64,000 nucleotides of DNA, from the NCBI RefSeq assembly GCF_014639235.1, contig NZ_BMFU01000013.1:66020-130019 (forward strand). Reading direction: 5' to 3'. This document shows positions 63,897 through 64,000 of the stretch, piece after piece. Origin of the DNA: Paenibacillus silvae (lineage in GTDB: Bacteria > Bacillota > Bacilli > Paenibacillales > Paenibacillaceae). The translations under genes and the position numbers were made by a program. The stretch's first letter is position 1; each line of letters opens with the position of its first letter. The notes beneath the pieces are model-generated. The model did no database searches, was not told where the DNA came from, and saw nothing but the letters and a program-made list of their open reading frames with translations.

Positions 63897-64000
63897 CTCT
63901 AGAGTAAAAGGCTGGGCAAAACCCAGCCCCTCCTCATCAAACCGTACGTGAGGTTTTCCCTCATACGGCTTTCCGATGTTCGTCATTCATGAGCATGCAA
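63897..64000 (-). mobile_element. 3' end of a group II intron (domains V and VI)
   Basis: On the minus strand, 63973-63939 reads as domain V: AAGCCGTATGAGG, a GAAA-type loop, then CCTCACGTACGGTTT, with the catalytic AGC triad and the ACGUACGGUU side. It is followed by a domain VI-like stem (63937-63897; GGGGCTGGG / CCCAGCCTTT) with an unpaired A before CTCTA, as expected for the branch point. The remaining intron, including any reverse transcriptase gene, must lie to the right of the window. The exact 3' splice point (about 63895-63902) cannot be fixed. Confidence 0.82.

Noticed and set aside
63909..63930. Simple terminator for the last acetyltransferase gene
   Set aside because: The GGCTGGG/CCCAGCC hairpin has no U-run on the plus strand and is better explained as intron domain VI, because it directly follows a domain V on the minus strand.
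1..64000. tRNA, rRNA, CRISPR arrays, prophage or insertion sequences
   Set aside because: Read on both strands; no cloverleaf clusters, spaced direct-repeat arrays, phage structural genes or transposase genes were recognised. The only mobile element seen is the intron end at the right edge.

Overview
The window looks like chromosomal DNA of a Paenibacillus-type Bacillota. This is inferred from strong GGAGG-type ribosome sites, sigma-A style promoters, an S-layer-homology (SLH) surface protein, DUF4317, DUF2536 and SF0329-type proteins, a Btr-like iron regulator, a Fur box and many two-component and one-component regulators. No rRNA, tRNA, CRISPR array or prophage was seen. Genes are densely packed and no gene-free stretch exceeds about 300 bases.

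Layout. 1-10139 (minus): a three-gene operon encoding a small secreted or membrane-tethered trypsin-like protease and two giant exported proteins, the last cut by the left edge. 10361-14613 (plus): a divergent pair, a 7TM double-kinase hybrid sensor and a REC-BTAD response regulator. 14700-19966 (minus): a DUF4317 protein, then a Fur-box-controlled operon with a siderophore-binding lipoprotein, a flavin monooxygenase and an AraC/binding-protein fusion regulator. 20246-26025: alpha-galactosidase with a small zinc-ribbon protein, AraC and TetR regulators, a CrtC/AttH-like protein divergent from the TetR, and a carboxylesterase. 26139-30651: a heterodimeric ABC exporter under a MerR regulator with a textbook 19-bp-spacer operator. 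30774-43311: DUF4256 protein, a very large HEAT-repeat protein, an OmpR-type two-component system, a TVP38 membrane protein, acetyltransferase, MetE-C-like enzyme, YcaQ-like protein, a tiny holin-like toxin gene, SF0329 protein and a tRNA-dihydrouridine synthase.

43601-53201 (minus) repeats the logic of the left end: a giant SLH surface protein (seven-bladed propeller, six Ig-like repeats, two Fn3, three SLH) beside a second 7TM double-kinase sensor and a second REC-BTAD regulator. The right part carries small enzymes and regulators, a MerR / unknown protein / ClpP operon, a zinc-ribbon LRR membrane protein and GNAT acetyltransferases. It ends in the 3' end (domains V and VI) of a group II intron lying on the minus strand and running out of the window.

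The most notable theme is the paired module of double-kinase sensor, BTAD regulator and giant surface proteins. Both surface-protein operons have two A/T-rich direct repeats with an 11-bp period ending exactly 9 nt before the -10 hexamer. That is the geometry expected for SARP/BTAD activators, so each module may be a self-contained envelope-sensing and surface-remodelling circuit (inference).
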